DNA of 64,000 nucleotides from Sternotherus odoratus. Its lineage: Eukaryota > Chordata > Testudines > Kinosternidae. The notes below the pieces were generated by a model, which worked only from the letters and a program-made list of their open reading frames with translations, was not told where the DNA came from and made no database searches. The stretch covers positions 62,281,840 to 62,345,839 of the forward strand of contig JAVMKO010000002.1 in the NCBI GenBank assembly GCA_032164245.1. The letters run 5' to 3'. Positions 22,432-34,584 of the stretch are shown piece after piece (positions within the stretch are counted from its first letter, which is position 1; each line of letters starts with the position of its first letter). The position numbers and the translations under genes are program-made.

Positions 22432-22560
22432 ATAGTATCTGATTGCTCCACAAATACGAATATATTTATCTTCACAACACTCTCGCGAGGTGAAGGGCCA
22501 TTATTATTCTCATTTTACAGAGAGGGAACTGAAGCACAGAGAGATTAAGGTCAAAAGTAT
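22432..22560 (-). repeat. MIR/L2-like fragment
   Basis: Similar to 62330-62495: 'tagtatctgattgctcc', 'tttatcttcacaacac', 'attttacagagagggaactg', 'gcacagagagattaagg'. Confidence 0.6.
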
Positions 22561-22569
22561 CCCCTAATA

Positions 22570-23787
22570 TTGGGTGCCCAATTTAGAAACCTAGAACCTG
22601 ATTTTTCAGAGTACTTACCATTATACAGCACTTTACATGTTCAAAGCACAGCTCCCACTGACTTCAGGTGCAGCTGAGAGTGCCCAGCACTTCTGCAGAT
22701 CAGACCTCAGGCCTCAATAGTCAGACATCCAGAAAGTAAGGAACACGCAGTGAGTGACTACTGGCAAAAAAAATTGTTTAAGTGACATATGAAGAGGTCC
22801 GGTGGAAAATAGAATGTGATCATGTAATTAGAGACTGTCAGAATGTCCATGCACAAAGGGGCTGAATGATGGTTGCACTGGCAATTGTAATTCTGCCATT
22901 TCCTAACTTTAAAGTGCTTGATTTTTTTGCCCCTATTCTTTTAACATCATTTTAAAATGTTCCTAAATGTAATTTTTTTTAAAAAAAAATTAAAACCCCC
23001 CAGAAAAAATAGAAATTCCATCACACGGTGTTGTACAGCAGGGTTGGAATCTTTAGATCTACCACATGGACTGTGCTTGAGCCAACGGAGTAACTGGTAG
23101 CAATAGTAGTTAACACCTTCTATGTAGGTCATTGGGGTTCACGGATACATGCTGTTGTCAGAGGCTCAGGAATCCAGACTTCGGAGGGAATGTGCTCTTG
23201 TGGGTACAGGCTTTTCTGCCTATTCTTCCTAAAGTATGACCCTCTTCTGCTCCAACCCATCCCAGTCACTGTATGTTACAAAGTGGATTTCCCTGTAAGG
23301 ACAAGGCCCCATGGGTAAAATGAGCACTGCAGCATCTGAAAGTAACATTTCATGTTATATTTTATTCATAAAATAAACTAGAGGACAACAGATGTCAGGC
23401 AGATACTTCAGATACTTGCACCCAAGCAAACATCCTGCCCTATATTGGGCTAGAATGCTATGGGCAAAGACAGCACAGGAAGCTTTTCTCATCCTCTTCC
23501 CTCTGAAAGCATACATATGGCAGGAGGTGAGCCTGGCTAATGCACCAGCCTCCTCCCTGCATTCCCGCAGGAGCCTGAGATCTGTGTGGCTTGGAGAACA
23601 TGCCCAGACCCCAAGGCATAAGAGCGGCCATACTAGGCAGTGGCTAATGCCAGATGCTTCAGCGAGAATGAACAGAACAGGTACTCATCAAGTGATCCAT
23701 CCCCTCTCACCCATTCCCAGCCTCTGGCAAACACTGCTGCAGTCAGCATTTAGCTAGGAGAAACAGGCTCACAGAGGAGGAGTCAAA
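22570..23787. other. single-copy stretch
   Basis: Nothing recognisable. An A/T homopolymer pair lies near 22970-22990. The 121-codon plus-strand frame at 23392-23757 shows no family motif, and I do not support it as a gene. Confidence 0.35.
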
Positions 23788-23795
23788 GGAACAGC

Positions 23796-24066
23796 CAGGG
23801 GCGGCTGTACAGTTTTTGCCGCCCCAAGCATGGCAGTCAGGCGGTTTTCCCCGGCGCACGTGCGGGAGGACTGCTGGTCCCTCAGATTCGGCTGTGTTTC
23901 TGCGGGAGGTGTGCCAGTCTCGCGGCTTCGGCTTACTCGCCACTGAAATGCTGCCGAATCCACTGGAGTGACATGCCCGTCGAGGGCCGCCTGACTGCCA
24001 CCCTGAAACCGACAGCCAGGCCGCCCCTCGTGGCTTGCCGCCCCAGGCACGTGCTTGCCGCCCCTG
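23796..24066. mobile_element. hAT-type MITE (caGGGGCGGC family)
   Basis: Perfect 10-bp inverted ends (caggggcggc...gccgcccctg) lie in a perfect 8-bp target duplication (ggaacagc, 23788-23795 and 24067-24074). This is the best-preserved copy of the family also seen at 12952 and 41883. GC-rich, non-coding. Confidence 0.85.
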
Positions 24067-24074
24067 GGAACAGC

Positions 24075-25239
24075 ACAGTAAACACCAGAGCGGTGCCTCC
24101 CCCACAGGGTCCTGCAGGGGACACTGTAGGCAGCATCACTGCTCAGCTAGAACAGGATTTGGCCTCAACATTTTTAAAGGAATTTGGGCCCGCGATTTGA
24201 CACATGCAGCCTGATTTGTACATTATCTCCTGTTTGTGGGTTTCAGCAAAGGAGGGATTAGGCTCACAATACTAACACACTTTTCAAGTCAGTGTCCAAG
24301 TATGTAACCAGGACAATAGCATAAAGTAGTAACATGAGAGTAGTGAGGAAAAAAAACATGGTCACTCAGGGGAACAATAAAGATAATTAGAAACATCTTG
24401 TATATTCATCTACTCTGTGATGTTCAACATGAATCAGCCCAGAACATTAAGCTATTGACATTTCAGCAAAACTGTAACACAGTCCTAGCAGTTTAACAGT
24501 GTTTGTAAGTTGTAACCTCTATCCTAAATTAGTTACATACTGTACATGCAGCTCCCATTGATTTCTGAAACACACACAATTGATAGCAATAAGCATGGCT
24601 ATGAGCTCACCCGTTATAGCATTGGCTACTTGCCTCTTGCTGTCGGTCTCATATCACTCCTGGTGGCAGCAGGTATGCCCAGGTGTGTGGAATCAGCCTA
24701 AGTTGCTGTGCATGGAAGCAGCTGTGACAGAAAACAACTCAGGGAGTCTGGATTTCTCTCTTGCACCTCAGACAACAGTACAGGTGTGAGGCAGAGCCTA
24801 GGGGCTCACCAACTCCTCTGTCGGTTGCGGTATAGTGTTCTCTCTAGGAGATGGGGTGGTGTGAAATACCGGAGAACAGTAACAGTTGGCATTCTTCTGT
24901 TCTGAGGTGGCTGGTGGTTCAGGAGGGGAGGTTGGCGCAGTGCACTGGAAATGTTTGGAGCGAGGCTCTCTCCCCAGAGGGCTTTAGGAAGTGCAGGCAG
25001 TCACTTGGGTCCTCTCTTCAAAGAAGTAGTGGGGATAGGGAGAAGATGAGAGGGGGACCACAGTAGCTGGAAGGAATTGGGTAGGATGTGCTTTGCTCAA
25101 GGGGATGCAGTACTGTCATACCCACGGGTTCAAACAATCATGAGTCAGCCCTCCCTCCCCCGCACCAAAATCATGAGATTGGCTTAAAAACCATGAGGGT
25201 TTCTGAGCCTTTTATAGCTATAAGTTTTTACACAGAGGA
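24075..25239. other. mostly single-copy stretch
   Basis: Contains a phrase repeated within itself (caatcatgagtcag, aaatcatgagattgg, about 25135-25180) that I believe is a dispersed repeat but cannot classify. Confidence 0.3.
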
Positions 25240-25372
25240 ATAGCACCAACCGAAAGCAAACAGTTGGGTTATTCTCCTGAAATGTAGGAGACAGTGGTTC
25301 AAAGTTATGCAGAGTAGGCACTCGAACTTGGGGTTTTTTGGGCTCTGTTGGGTGCCCTAACCAGCAGGCTGG
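25240..25372. repeat. tRNA-like hairpin repeat
   Basis: A head with 'gaaatgtaggagacagtggttcaaa' (B-box-like) is followed by an inverted, tRNA-like second half ending 'gggtgccctaaccagcaggct'. It has the same design as 26860-26960. Confidence 0.4.
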
Positions 25373-25379
25373 GGTGGGG

Positions 25380-26855
25380 TGCTGTTTTTTTCTTGTTTTA
25401 ATATCAAAAGGTTTCAGGTTTGTCCCAAGGTGGAATGGGAAACCATTTCCCACACAGCCTGAGTATTAGACTAGTATGCTGATGTTTCTCTTAACTAATT
25501 TTATTCCCTGGGGTGGGTAATGATTTCTCAGAGAGCAAACTGGCTAACTTGTCCTGGCAGATGCTGTCATATCAATACCCACACTAAGATTCCTTATCAA
25601 CCCACCAGATTGATGCTTTTATAAAGCCTCTGGTTTAAATTGATGGAATCATTTTATCTGATGGATGTTGCATACAATAGATTGACTGTTGCTTGTTGTG
25701 CTTGTTACTGTTACATTCTGATTGATTCAACAAAAACAGATTTACTATGTGCTTTAGCCAATCAGAAATCATGTAAAAGAATAGTTCTCTGATAATTATA
25801 CATTGTATTTTTATGAATAAACTGCTTTATATTTTTTCTGATTTAATAATGGGCGATAGTAAATGCTTTGGCTGGCACAAATTCCATTTGGCATTGTATA
25901 CAATACATTGCTGTAGGATTTCCAGCTTTATTTTAGAGAATATATTACAGGGAAGAGTTTATTATGACATGCTGTCAGCAGACATCAAAATGGGATGGCT
26001 TAAAGCAGTTCATCAAGCTGGTGCTTTTCCCTGGGAGTTTTGGGTTGTGGGCTGGAATCTATTTATTTTTAAATTAAATTAAGCCTCTATCCTTTATGTG
26101 TATGAAAAAAAATCTCAAATGTGAACTGGCTGTAAGTCAATAGCTTGAAATAATAGCTCAGAGCAGTGTGAACGGCCTCATTCATCTCAATGGAGTATCA
26201 ATTCTAGTGATGATAATATAATGGCCAACATTGTTAACTATTTCACTACTGATCAAAGCACATAAGACAGACATGGGATGATCGTAGTTCCATGATTTGC
26301 ACCATCTTTTTTGTAGCCTAAGTGGGCAGAACTGTAATTGTGCGCTGAGTCTGAAGGACAACCATCGCTTAAATTTTTTCCCCAGTTTGTCCTACTGGCT
26401 AGGAGAGGATTCCTAAAGCTACTAGATAAGACACTTTGGGACATAGCCATAGCATGTGTAAGTTGTCATAGCTTTATGGAGTTAATGGAGCTATGACAAT
26501 TTATTCCATCTGAGAAAATGGCCCTCTGTTGTGCCTTGCTGCTTTTCACCACTAACACAGTGGCTGGCTTGGGGTCCTTTTCCCCCTTGGTACACAGGCC
26601 AGTGCTTTAATAAATCTTTTTTCCTACTGCCCCAATGAGCATTATGGAGAGAGCCTTTCCTGGTACTTCATAAGGGAAGATCTTCTCTGTCTTCCTTCCT
26701 GTAAGAGCTGGGTGAAAGTTTCTGAAGGAATAGTTTATTTGCACATTCAATACAAATTTGCTGACTAGTTTCAGCCCCCCCCCCCCAAAAAAAAAAAAAC
26801 AACCATGGAGGAGGGACACTAAATTCACAGAGGCACTGATGGCAGCAGTGCTGGT
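25380..26855. other. single-copy stretch
   Basis: No recognisable gene. A poly-C/poly-A junction lies at about 26775-26801. Confidence 0.35.
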
Positions 26856-26859
26856 GGCC

Positions 26860-26960
26860 TTGTACGGTCTTGTGGCTAAAGTACTCACATGAAATGTAGA
26901 AGACCTGTGTTCAAGTCCTAATTCAGAGCAAGGATTTGAACTTGAGTCTCTTATGTTACA
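26860..26960 (+). repeat. tRNA-like repeat with B-box
   Basis: The phrase 'gtggctaaagtactcac', then 'gacctgtgttcaagtcc' (a close match to the Pol III B-box GGTTCRANYCC), then an inverted half 'ggatttgaacttgagtctc'. The tRNA fold is not intact. Confidence 0.45.
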
Positions 26961-28350
26961 GGGCAGGACCCCAAATGGAATTATAGAGCATTCTGGGGTG
27001 GGGCTCTTCCAGTTTTTCTTGTTGAAGATAATCTCCTTTGTATAACCAATTATTCATTGGAACAGGGACAATAACCTGAGTTTCTCAAGTGAGTACCCTA
27101 AGTGTCGGACTCAGCATGGCTCACACTCACTGGCCCCCAAAGAAGTCTGATCTGCACATCACAGGTCTCTTTTACCCGGTAATTCCTGCAGCGAGCTCAC
27201 AACTTTTGGTTGAGCTAGAGCATTTTTTAAATCTAAAACAGAAGATAGCAGAATGAGTTTCATAGTTCAGACCTAAACTATTTCAGAGCCAGGAATGCTT
27301 AGTTTTTTTAAAATGTTGAAAGAATGATTCAAAAACACGGAGTCACAAGTGCAGCATTAACATCACCCCCCCCCACCACCACCAAATGCTGAAAGGTATT
27401 TTTGCTTCAGAAGTGTCTTGAGATATTGCACAAACAGAAGCAAAATAACTAGGTTAAAACTGAACCTCACATTACCATATCAGAGAGCTAATATAATGTA
27501 GAACTTAAAATATATAAAGTTTTACCAGACAGTATCTCTGTTAAAGAATCATGTGTATATATTGAACTGAAGTTACCAGCTGTTGACTTTATGGAGAAAC
27601 GCATGAATGCGTGTGTAAGTAAATTCCCTTACCAATAATGACTTGGAATTCAACTTCTCTAGAGGATTCAGGACCTTATATTTAAACTTAGTGGATTTAC
27701 AGGTAGTTTACTGACAGGGAGTTATGAGAGTGAAGAGAGATTTCTATTGAAGGCGAGATAAATAGGTGTATAAAGGTTGTGTAGGGAGGGATGCAGATTC
27801 AGAAAGAAGCCTATTGATAGGCAGGGAGTTGCACCATGTTTCTGGATGATCTGTGCAATCAAAATAGGGATGTAAAAGAAATGGGGGATACCTGACAGGA
27901 AAAAAACATCTATTGCAAGTTCGTATATGAAAGTAGGGATGGTGGAAATGAAAAACTCATATATAGCTTATTAGATACTGGAAGGAAGTTGATTAAATTA
28001 CTCACCAAATACTACATGACCATCTAAAGAGCTCTCCGATCAATAAAAACATTATTTGTGATGGATTCCTGAACAAGTGTCCAACCCTCCACAACATTCA
28101 TTGAGTAAATTGTAGTAACTCAATGGGCCCTACTACACAGCAGTCAATCAGACAGAGCAAAGTAAAGTTGTCAGCATGTTAACTTGTGTTGGGTTTAGTA
28201 TCTTCCTACAGCAGTCCCCGATTTTTTAAAAAAACTACCTTTTTAGTTCACCAATAACAACCATGTAGAACAAACGCCTGGGTAGCCCTTTGGAACTAGG
28301 CAAGCTCTGCACGGGGATTGCTCTGCACTGTGGATAACTGTATGCTTGTG
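26961..28350. other. single-copy AT-rich stretch
   Basis: No exon or clear mobile element recognised. A C-run with CCA repeats lies near 27365-27384. Confidence 0.35.
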
Positions 28351-28639
28351 ATCCCACCAGTGGCAGATTAGCCACTAGGTCCATGGGACTTGGCCAATTG
28401 GGGGGTCCCGGGAAAATGGGCGCCTCCTAGGCCCGACTTGCTCTGCCCACTTGGCACTCCTGCCAGCGAGAGGGGGAATCCCCTGAGCCCCAACCAAACT
28501 CCCTGGATGGAGCACTGGGTGGGCAGGCAGAGTAGGGCAAGCCCCTGTGCCCTGACTCTGTTGCCCAGCTGGAGTGCCTAGTGAGTGGGGCAAGCTCCTG
28601 GACCCCATTTTCCCAGCATCAGTTGGGGGGGAGGGGAGC

Positions 28640-29292
28640 TGTAGTGGAGTGGTCACCCGGTCCAGCCCTGATGGGGTTGAAACAGCCCTGCTGAGGGCTG
28701 CAACAAGGGAAAGCAGCAAGTCTGGGCTGATTGGGGAAGCAGTCACAGCTTTATGAAAAGAGCTGCTAGGCAGGAGCTAGGTAGCCTACCTCTAGCTGAG
28801 GAGGGAGTTGAACCTAGCTGTCTGAGAGCTAAAGGATACTGAGGATGGAGCAGTGCTGGGGAAGCAGCAGGCTGAGTTGGGGAGCTCAGACTGGGTTACC
28901 TCCCAGGCTGTGGGCCTGCTAGAAAGGCCTGAAAAGGTACTAGGCTGAAGGGAAAGGCAGCAGGTCCAAAATAAACCTTGCCTATGATGAGTGTCTTTTC
29001 CACTGCAGTCTGCCCCAGGGAGTGAGGGCTTGATGATGACTGGCAGTAGCCCAGACTGAAGCAAGGTGGGGATAGAGGGTTGGGGGTTCCCTGGGGAGGT
29101 AAGACCCAGAGAGAGATCTGTGGGGTATTGCCAGAGGGCAGCACCCCAGATAAAAGGGCACCAGGGTCCAGGAGGGACACGGGAGCCAGTGCCGGTGAGA
29201 CACTGGCAGAGGGTGCTCCAGAGCTGGTAAAAGAGCTAATTCCCAGACAACCAGCAGGAGGTGCCGCAAGGGTGAGTCATTATGCTGCTACA
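28640..29292 (+). mobile_element. solo LTR (Gypsy/ERV type), plus strand
   Basis: The block starts TGTAGTGGAGTGG and ends GCTGCTACA, the TG...CA ends of an LTR. An AATAAA lies at 28970-28975 and a TTTATGAAAAG TATA-like site near 28750, placing U3, R and U5 in plus orientation. Flanks show ggggag on both sides (28633-28638 and 29293-29298), but this is offset by one base from the TG start, so the TSD is tentative. No internal gag or pol was found. Overlapping frames on both strands are not genes. The GC-rich 28355-28639 stretch just upstream is repeat-like but unclassified. Confidence 0.6.
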
Positions 29293-30005
29293 GGGGAGTG
29301 AGGATTGCAGGCAGAAGGGGTGAGAGGGGCTCCCACTTGCTGTGGTCCAGGAGCCCCACAAAACCCTAATCCACCCTTGGCTTCTACCAACAAAAACATT
29401 CAAGAGTATGGTATACAAGAAGGAGTCCAGAGTGAGGAGATTTAAAACCTTGTGGGAAATATTTTTGGTTTATTTAAAAAAAACAAAACCCCAAGGATTA
29501 TGGAAACCCTCTGATGCTACCAGAGTCATAAGCAAATATCTGAGAGAATTGGGATTTTGTATTTTGCAAGGAAGACACACAAATTCCCATCTGTCAGACT
29601 GAGTTAGTTATTTTTTTATTCATTTATTGCTTTTTCCTACAGACACCAGAAGAAACCCTGGTGCTTTGATCAGTGCCTTGGTAAAGGCTGCAAGGCTTTA
29701 ACCCTTGGAGCTTGCCTTTGATCAGCTCTGCTCTTTGAAGTCTCAGCATGGTTAATCTCTTGCTGGCGCTTTGGGGTGGAGCGGAGCTAAAAGGAGAGAT
29801 TTGGTATAGTGAGTCTCTTGCTATGTGAACTTTTCAATCACTAGCCCTCTTGAAATTAAAGGTAGAGCTGAACCGGGAAGGAAAACCCCTTACTGAGGCA
29901 GCTAACTGGAGAGTTTTGGAAGGAGTTTAGAGAGGGAGTGATTTTCTTCCTGGTTCAGGTCTATGTGTGATTTCTAGGTGGCCAGTAATAGAGCAGTAGG
30001 GGTGA
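29293..30005. other. single-copy stretch
   Basis: Nothing recognisable beyond short low-complexity runs. Confidence 0.35.
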
Positions 30006-30013
30006 CCTGCAAT

Positions 30014-30123
30014 TAGGATGACCAGGCAGCGGGATGGGGGTGGGGCGACAATAGGAGCCTATGTAAAAAAGAGACCCCAAAATCGGGAGTGTCCCTATAA
30101 AACTGGGACATCTGGTCACCCTC
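30014..30123. mobile_element. hAT-type MITE, 110 bp
   Basis: The ends are taggatgaccag and ctggtcaccctc. The 8-bp flanks cctgcaat (30006-30013) and cctgcact (30124-30131) match at 7 of 8. The interior 'gtccctataaaactgggac' is shared with 5100-5196. Confidence 0.8.
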
Positions 30124-30394
30124 CCTGCACTGGATGTGCTATATTTTCTTTCCTGCCTGAAGCCAGAGGGGACTTCCTGGGCATGAAGTGCCAGTTGGTA
30201 GCTGTGCTGGAGATTCCTGGATTGGAGGGGCAAGTAGAGATGCTACTGAGAATCAGAGAAGCTGATTTGTTCCTGGACAGCCAGATTCAAAAACATCAGG
30301 ATCCCAGGTTTGAGTAAGAAAGCAGCGTGCTATCAGGGAGCTGGGGGGAGAGAGGATATCCGAGAGAAGGACTGGTAGTTCATAACCATCAGAA

Positions 30395-30880
30395 GTCACA
30401 GCATAACCTCCCTCTAAGCTGCGAGGCTGCACGACAGCCTGTTAAGCACCACGCAGCAGCTCAGGGCTGCAGCGGGGAGAGATGCCTCTCACACAGCCCT
30501 GGACCTGCCACAGCGGGGAGAGGCACCTCTCCCCTGAACCCAACCCAGCCCAGTGCCAGATCTGCTACAGCTTGGGGAGAGGCGCCCACCCCATGGCCTC
30601 AACTCAGCCCAGCTCCGGTCCTGCTGCAGCTGGGGGCGAGCTGCTGCTCCCCCAGCCACTGCGCAGACCTTCTGCAGATGGGGAAGAGGCATCCCTCCTC
30701 TGGCCCTAACCTGCTGCCCCACCTGGAGCCCGCATCCCCCACATCTTAACCCTTTGTCCCAGCCCTGAGCTCTGTCCCACACTCCAAATCCCTCGGTCAC
30801 ATAGTCACCACATGAATTTTGTTATGTGCTCAAATATGGAGGTGATGTACACATGTGTGAGAAAAATTAGAGGGAATACT
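30395..30880. mobile_element. probable TIR element with GC-rich interior
   Basis: The left end 'cctccctctaagctg' and right end 'aaattagagggaatac' are approximate inverted repeats around the ccctcta block. The GC-rich interior (about 30460-30720) repeats a 'cagc.ggggagaggc' block roughly every 65-70 bp. No target duplication was resolved. The 140- and 103-codon frames are products of the repeated GC-rich blocks. Confidence 0.45.
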
Positions 30881-30999
30881 AGTCACAGCAGCATTCTACA
30901 TGGCTGGGCTAGATTGGGCAGGCTGTGGTCCCCTGAGAGAAGAGGTCCAGGAGGAATTCCGCACAGCTAGAAGTTTTCAATTGATACCAGATTCTCAAA

Positions 31000-32340
31000 G
31001 TATGAATGGTGGAAGATAACTCTCAAGATCCAAGGAACTAGAGGGATGTATGATGGCTTGTGGATGGCACTTGTGGATGACAGCTTGGCCCACCCTGTAA
31101 AAAAAATCAACTTGTCCATAAAGAGTTCTCTTGTGTACCCCAGGAACTGTACAATCCTTGTTGGGGGTTTGATACTCAAAAGGATCAAAAGAACGTTCTG
31201 CAATGGACAGATGGAGAACATGATGGTATGCTACCTTCTCAGAGCCAAGACATGTCATTCTAAGTTTGGATATACTTTTGAGGTTAACAGGGGAGGATCC
31301 ATTGGTGATGGTCCATATAGGCACTAATGACAGTGTGTCTTGGGATATCTCACATGTAGCAGATGACGTCAGGGAATTTGGAAACATGCTGAAGAATAAT
31401 GTCCATGTGATCTTCTGAGATCCTTCCTGTCTCGTGAGCAAAGGAAGAAGGCAGAAGATTCTGGAAGTGGCTAGATAAATAATGTAAGATGAAGGGTTTT
31501 CATTTTGTGGAACAATGGTCCACCTTCTATGGGGAGAGGGAGCTGTATAGTTTTGGAGGGCCTCCACCTGAGTAGAAGGGGAACCAATCTCTTCAGGGAT
31601 AGACTGCCTAGAGTAGTCAACAGGGCATTAAACTAATAACAAAAGGGAGGGTAAAAAAGGAAGGATAAATGAGCACTCAGTGAGCACAAAGTCCAAATGC
31701 TGAAAATAAAAGTAATCAAGGAATCAAAGGACATGTAGAGAATAAATTCCTTACTTACCTACACACGAATGCCAGGAGCCTGAGTCACAAACAACGGGAA
31801 CTGGAATTACTTATTTATGAGCATATCTTTGATCTAACTCATATTATTGAAACCTGGTGGGATAATTCGCATGATTGGAATGTTATAAATAATGGTTGTA
31901 ACCTATTTAGGAGAATTGAGTGCGCAAAATGGGAAGGGGAGAGCACTCTAGGTCAAAAATGGCATTACTTGCTTCTATCACAGATAACTCAGAAGAAAAT
32001 GATTTTGAATGCTTACAGATCACTGTCCCAAAAAGATAAAGAACAAGATGGGATATTTGTTTTATATAGACAACCAAATCACACTATGTCCTGACCGGCT
32101 CCTATAATGTGTAGGGAAAAAAGCTGCATAATCATGGAGGAATTTCAATTGAAGTGATGTATGCTATAGGTCTTATGGCACCAGTACTAAACTGTCATTG
32201 GAATTTCTAAATATTGACAATTACTTAACTCGAAAAATATTGCATCCAATATGGGACAATTCTATATTAGACCTCATCTTGGCAGATGAAGAGAAACTGA
32301 TTACAGAACTAAAAATTAATGGTAATTTAGGAAGAACTCA
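31000..32340 (+). pseudogene. CR1 LINE ORF1 (esterase-like) and ORF2 endonuclease remnant
   Basis: This is a rarer internal CR1 piece. The ORF1 part has the SGNH-esterase blocks found in CR1 ORF1: VDDSLAHP in place of GDSL (about 31072-31095) and HIGTNDSV (31313-31336), then a degenerate DREFGNMLKNNVHVIF-like stretch. The ORF2 start follows as YTNARSLSHKQRELELLIYEH (about 31758-31820) with IIETWWDNSHDW (about 31843-31878), the CR1 endonuclease N-terminal region. After about 32094 it is decayed and ends near the PLE insertion. Stops and frameshifts make it non-functional. The missing segment between gene regions and the absent 3' end suggest internal deletion or a different CR1 subfamily. Confidence 0.7.
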
Positions 32341-32342
32341 AG

Positions 32343-32631
32343 AATCAGAGAGGTAGCCATGTTAGTCTGGAATAGCAGAGGTAACAAAAAGAGTCCTGTG
32401 GCACCTTAAAGTCTAACTATAAAATATTGAAGCATAAGCTTTCGTGGGCTAATACCCACTTCGTCGGATGCAAGCAGTGGAAGTGTCCCGGGGCAGGTAT
32501 AGATAAGTAGGCAAGAACCAGGTAGGAGGTAACAAGTTTTTAGACGAAGTGGGTATTAGCCCACAAAAGCTTATGCTCCAATACATTTGTTAGTCAGGTG
32601 CCACAGGACTCTTTGACGCTTGTAAAGATTT
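32343..32631. mobile_element. Penelope-like snap-back insertion
   Basis: The left part (32343 to about 32480) is the PLE terminal repeat in minus orientation, starting at its 'aatcagagaggtagcc' end. The right part (about 32541-32631) is the same repeat in plus orientation. About 60 unrelated bases lie between. The right core is GACGA, then the GTGGGT/GCCCAC stem, then AAAA instead of GAAA. No target duplication could be found. Confidence 0.7.
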
Positions 32632-32639
32632 TGTTACCA

Positions 32640-34085
32640 GATGTGCCAGTTACTTTGGGGTATGCTCATTGATTAGGGTTACTCTATTGGGGGTGTGGAT
32701 GTTCTGGAATTCTAGTGCTTGTGTCCTTATATGGAGCTCTACTTCTCCCTTCTTCAAGTTCTCTCCCAATAGAGCGATCCTGCAGGACCTTGGTTCCCCA
32801 GGGCTGAGTTCTTACAGCCCCGGAATCAGATGAACCCACACACACTAACAGAGTGCATCTGCGAGAACTGGCTTAATTAGCACTCCCAAGCTGACCTCTT
32901 ATATGTCCCTGGACTCAGCAGGCTGGGTTGAGCAGCACTTCCAAGCTGTCACCCTCATAGGCCATGGGCACTGCACCAGAATAGAGTACGCCTGAGCAGG
33001 CTGGCTCGAGCAGCACTTTCAAGCTGCCACCCTCATATGCCCCAGGTTCAGCACGTCCCTATCCCCACTCTCATGTTACAATTGCTCTGGTAGTATCCCA
33101 CTTGATGAGCAAACCCCACAGGATTTTTGGATCTTTAGCTTAGGTACGAGGAGGCTTCCTGCAGAGCGAATGGGGAAGCCAAAAAACCCCCCACAGGGGG
33201 TTGGGGGGTCGGGGGGTGGGAAGGGAGAGAAAGAAAAGAAATCAGCTTAACCATGAAAGTTATTTACGGCCGATAATAACCATATAAGGGGAGCCAAAAC
33301 CAGTTATAATATTAAATCTAACGTAAATTTGATTATAACAGGTTTAGAAAACTATAACTGATCACATAAATCAGGGTCAGAAGGCTATACCTAGAGTGAG
33401 AAAGAAAGAGAGAGTGAGAGCTGGGTTTTCACCACCCCGTGAAGCTTGAATTGATCAGGGTTCCCAGGTGGGGGTGGTAGCTGAGGGTCCAGAGTGCTGG
33501 AGACAGGCAGAGACACACTCAGTCAAGAGAAAATGAAGTCCCAATGGAAGTGATGCAGATTTTGGATCAAGGCATCAGAGCACTTACTTGAGCATGGGTA
33601 GGGTGTTTTTGTAGGGAAAGAACACAAACTGATGGCTCATGGGAGTATGCAATTAGGCAGCTTCAATATTTTGGATACCAATAAAGATTTTAATACTAGA
33701 ATTGGTCTGATCATTACTGAGCTGGGTGTGCGCAGGTGTGGGTTCATTAACATCTGGAGCAGAGATCCCCCATCGTGCAGCGCTTCCCTGCTTTTCTGGT
33801 GCCAGAGTTCAATGTGGTTCTTGCCTTGAAATCTCTGTTCTCCATTCAGTATGCTAATGAGGGTGCCTCTCTGTCCCATCCTTGATGCAAATGAGGCTGG
33901 GGAAGTCTCCTTGCTCCTGTCACCCTGGACCGGAGGGTTTTAGGTGAGTCTCCCACTGCCTTTTCATTGTTTTTTCTTCTGATCGGCTTGGGTTCAAGCA
34001 GAGGCTGAGGGGGAGGGGAAAGGTCTCTTGTGAGTAAGACAGGTTGGGTACTATGCCCTGGTTCCCCAAGAACACAGAGCTTATA
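32640..34085. repeat. unclassified repeat-like block
   Basis: The composition is patchy. Two similar phrases (ccttggttccccagggctgag near 32790 and ccctggttccccaagaacac near 34058) and G-rich runs (33196-33225) suggest an old LTR or other retroelement, but no ends, PBS or protein motifs were found. It separates the CR1 relics at 31.0-32.3 and 34.1-36.5 kb. Confidence 0.3.
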
Positions 34086-34584
34086 GGCAAGAAATTACAC
34101 CTAGGAACAAAGAGTGTAGGTTATACTAACAGGATGAGGGACTGTAATTCAGGAAGCAGTGATTCTGAAAACGACTTTAGTGTTGTGGCGGATAGTCAGC
34201 TGAACTCCTGTGCAATACTGTGACCAAAAAGGCTGATGCGATCCTTGGATGCCTAAACTGCAGACTCTCAAGCAGGAGTAGAGAGATTATTTTACCTATG
34301 TATTTGGCACTGGTGCAAATACTGCTGTCCAGTTCAGGTGTCCACAATTCAAGAAGGATGTTGGTAAATTAGAGATGGTTTAGAGAGGACGATTAAAGTA
34401 TTAGAAAACATGCCTTTATAGTGATTGAGCTCCCTGAATCAGTCTATTTAGCTTAGCAAATGAGAAGGTTAAGGAGTCACTTGATTCTAGCCCTATAAAT
34501 ACTAATATGGGGAACAAATATTTAATAATGGGCTTTTCAATCTAGCAGAGATAGGTTTAACATGGTCCAATGGCTGGAAACTGA

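Noticed and set aside
26860..26960. Functional tRNA gene
   Set aside because: A B-box-like string is present but the acceptor and anticodon arms do not pair.
30327..30800. 140- and 103-codon frames
   Set aside because: They follow repeated GC-rich units of a TIR-type element.
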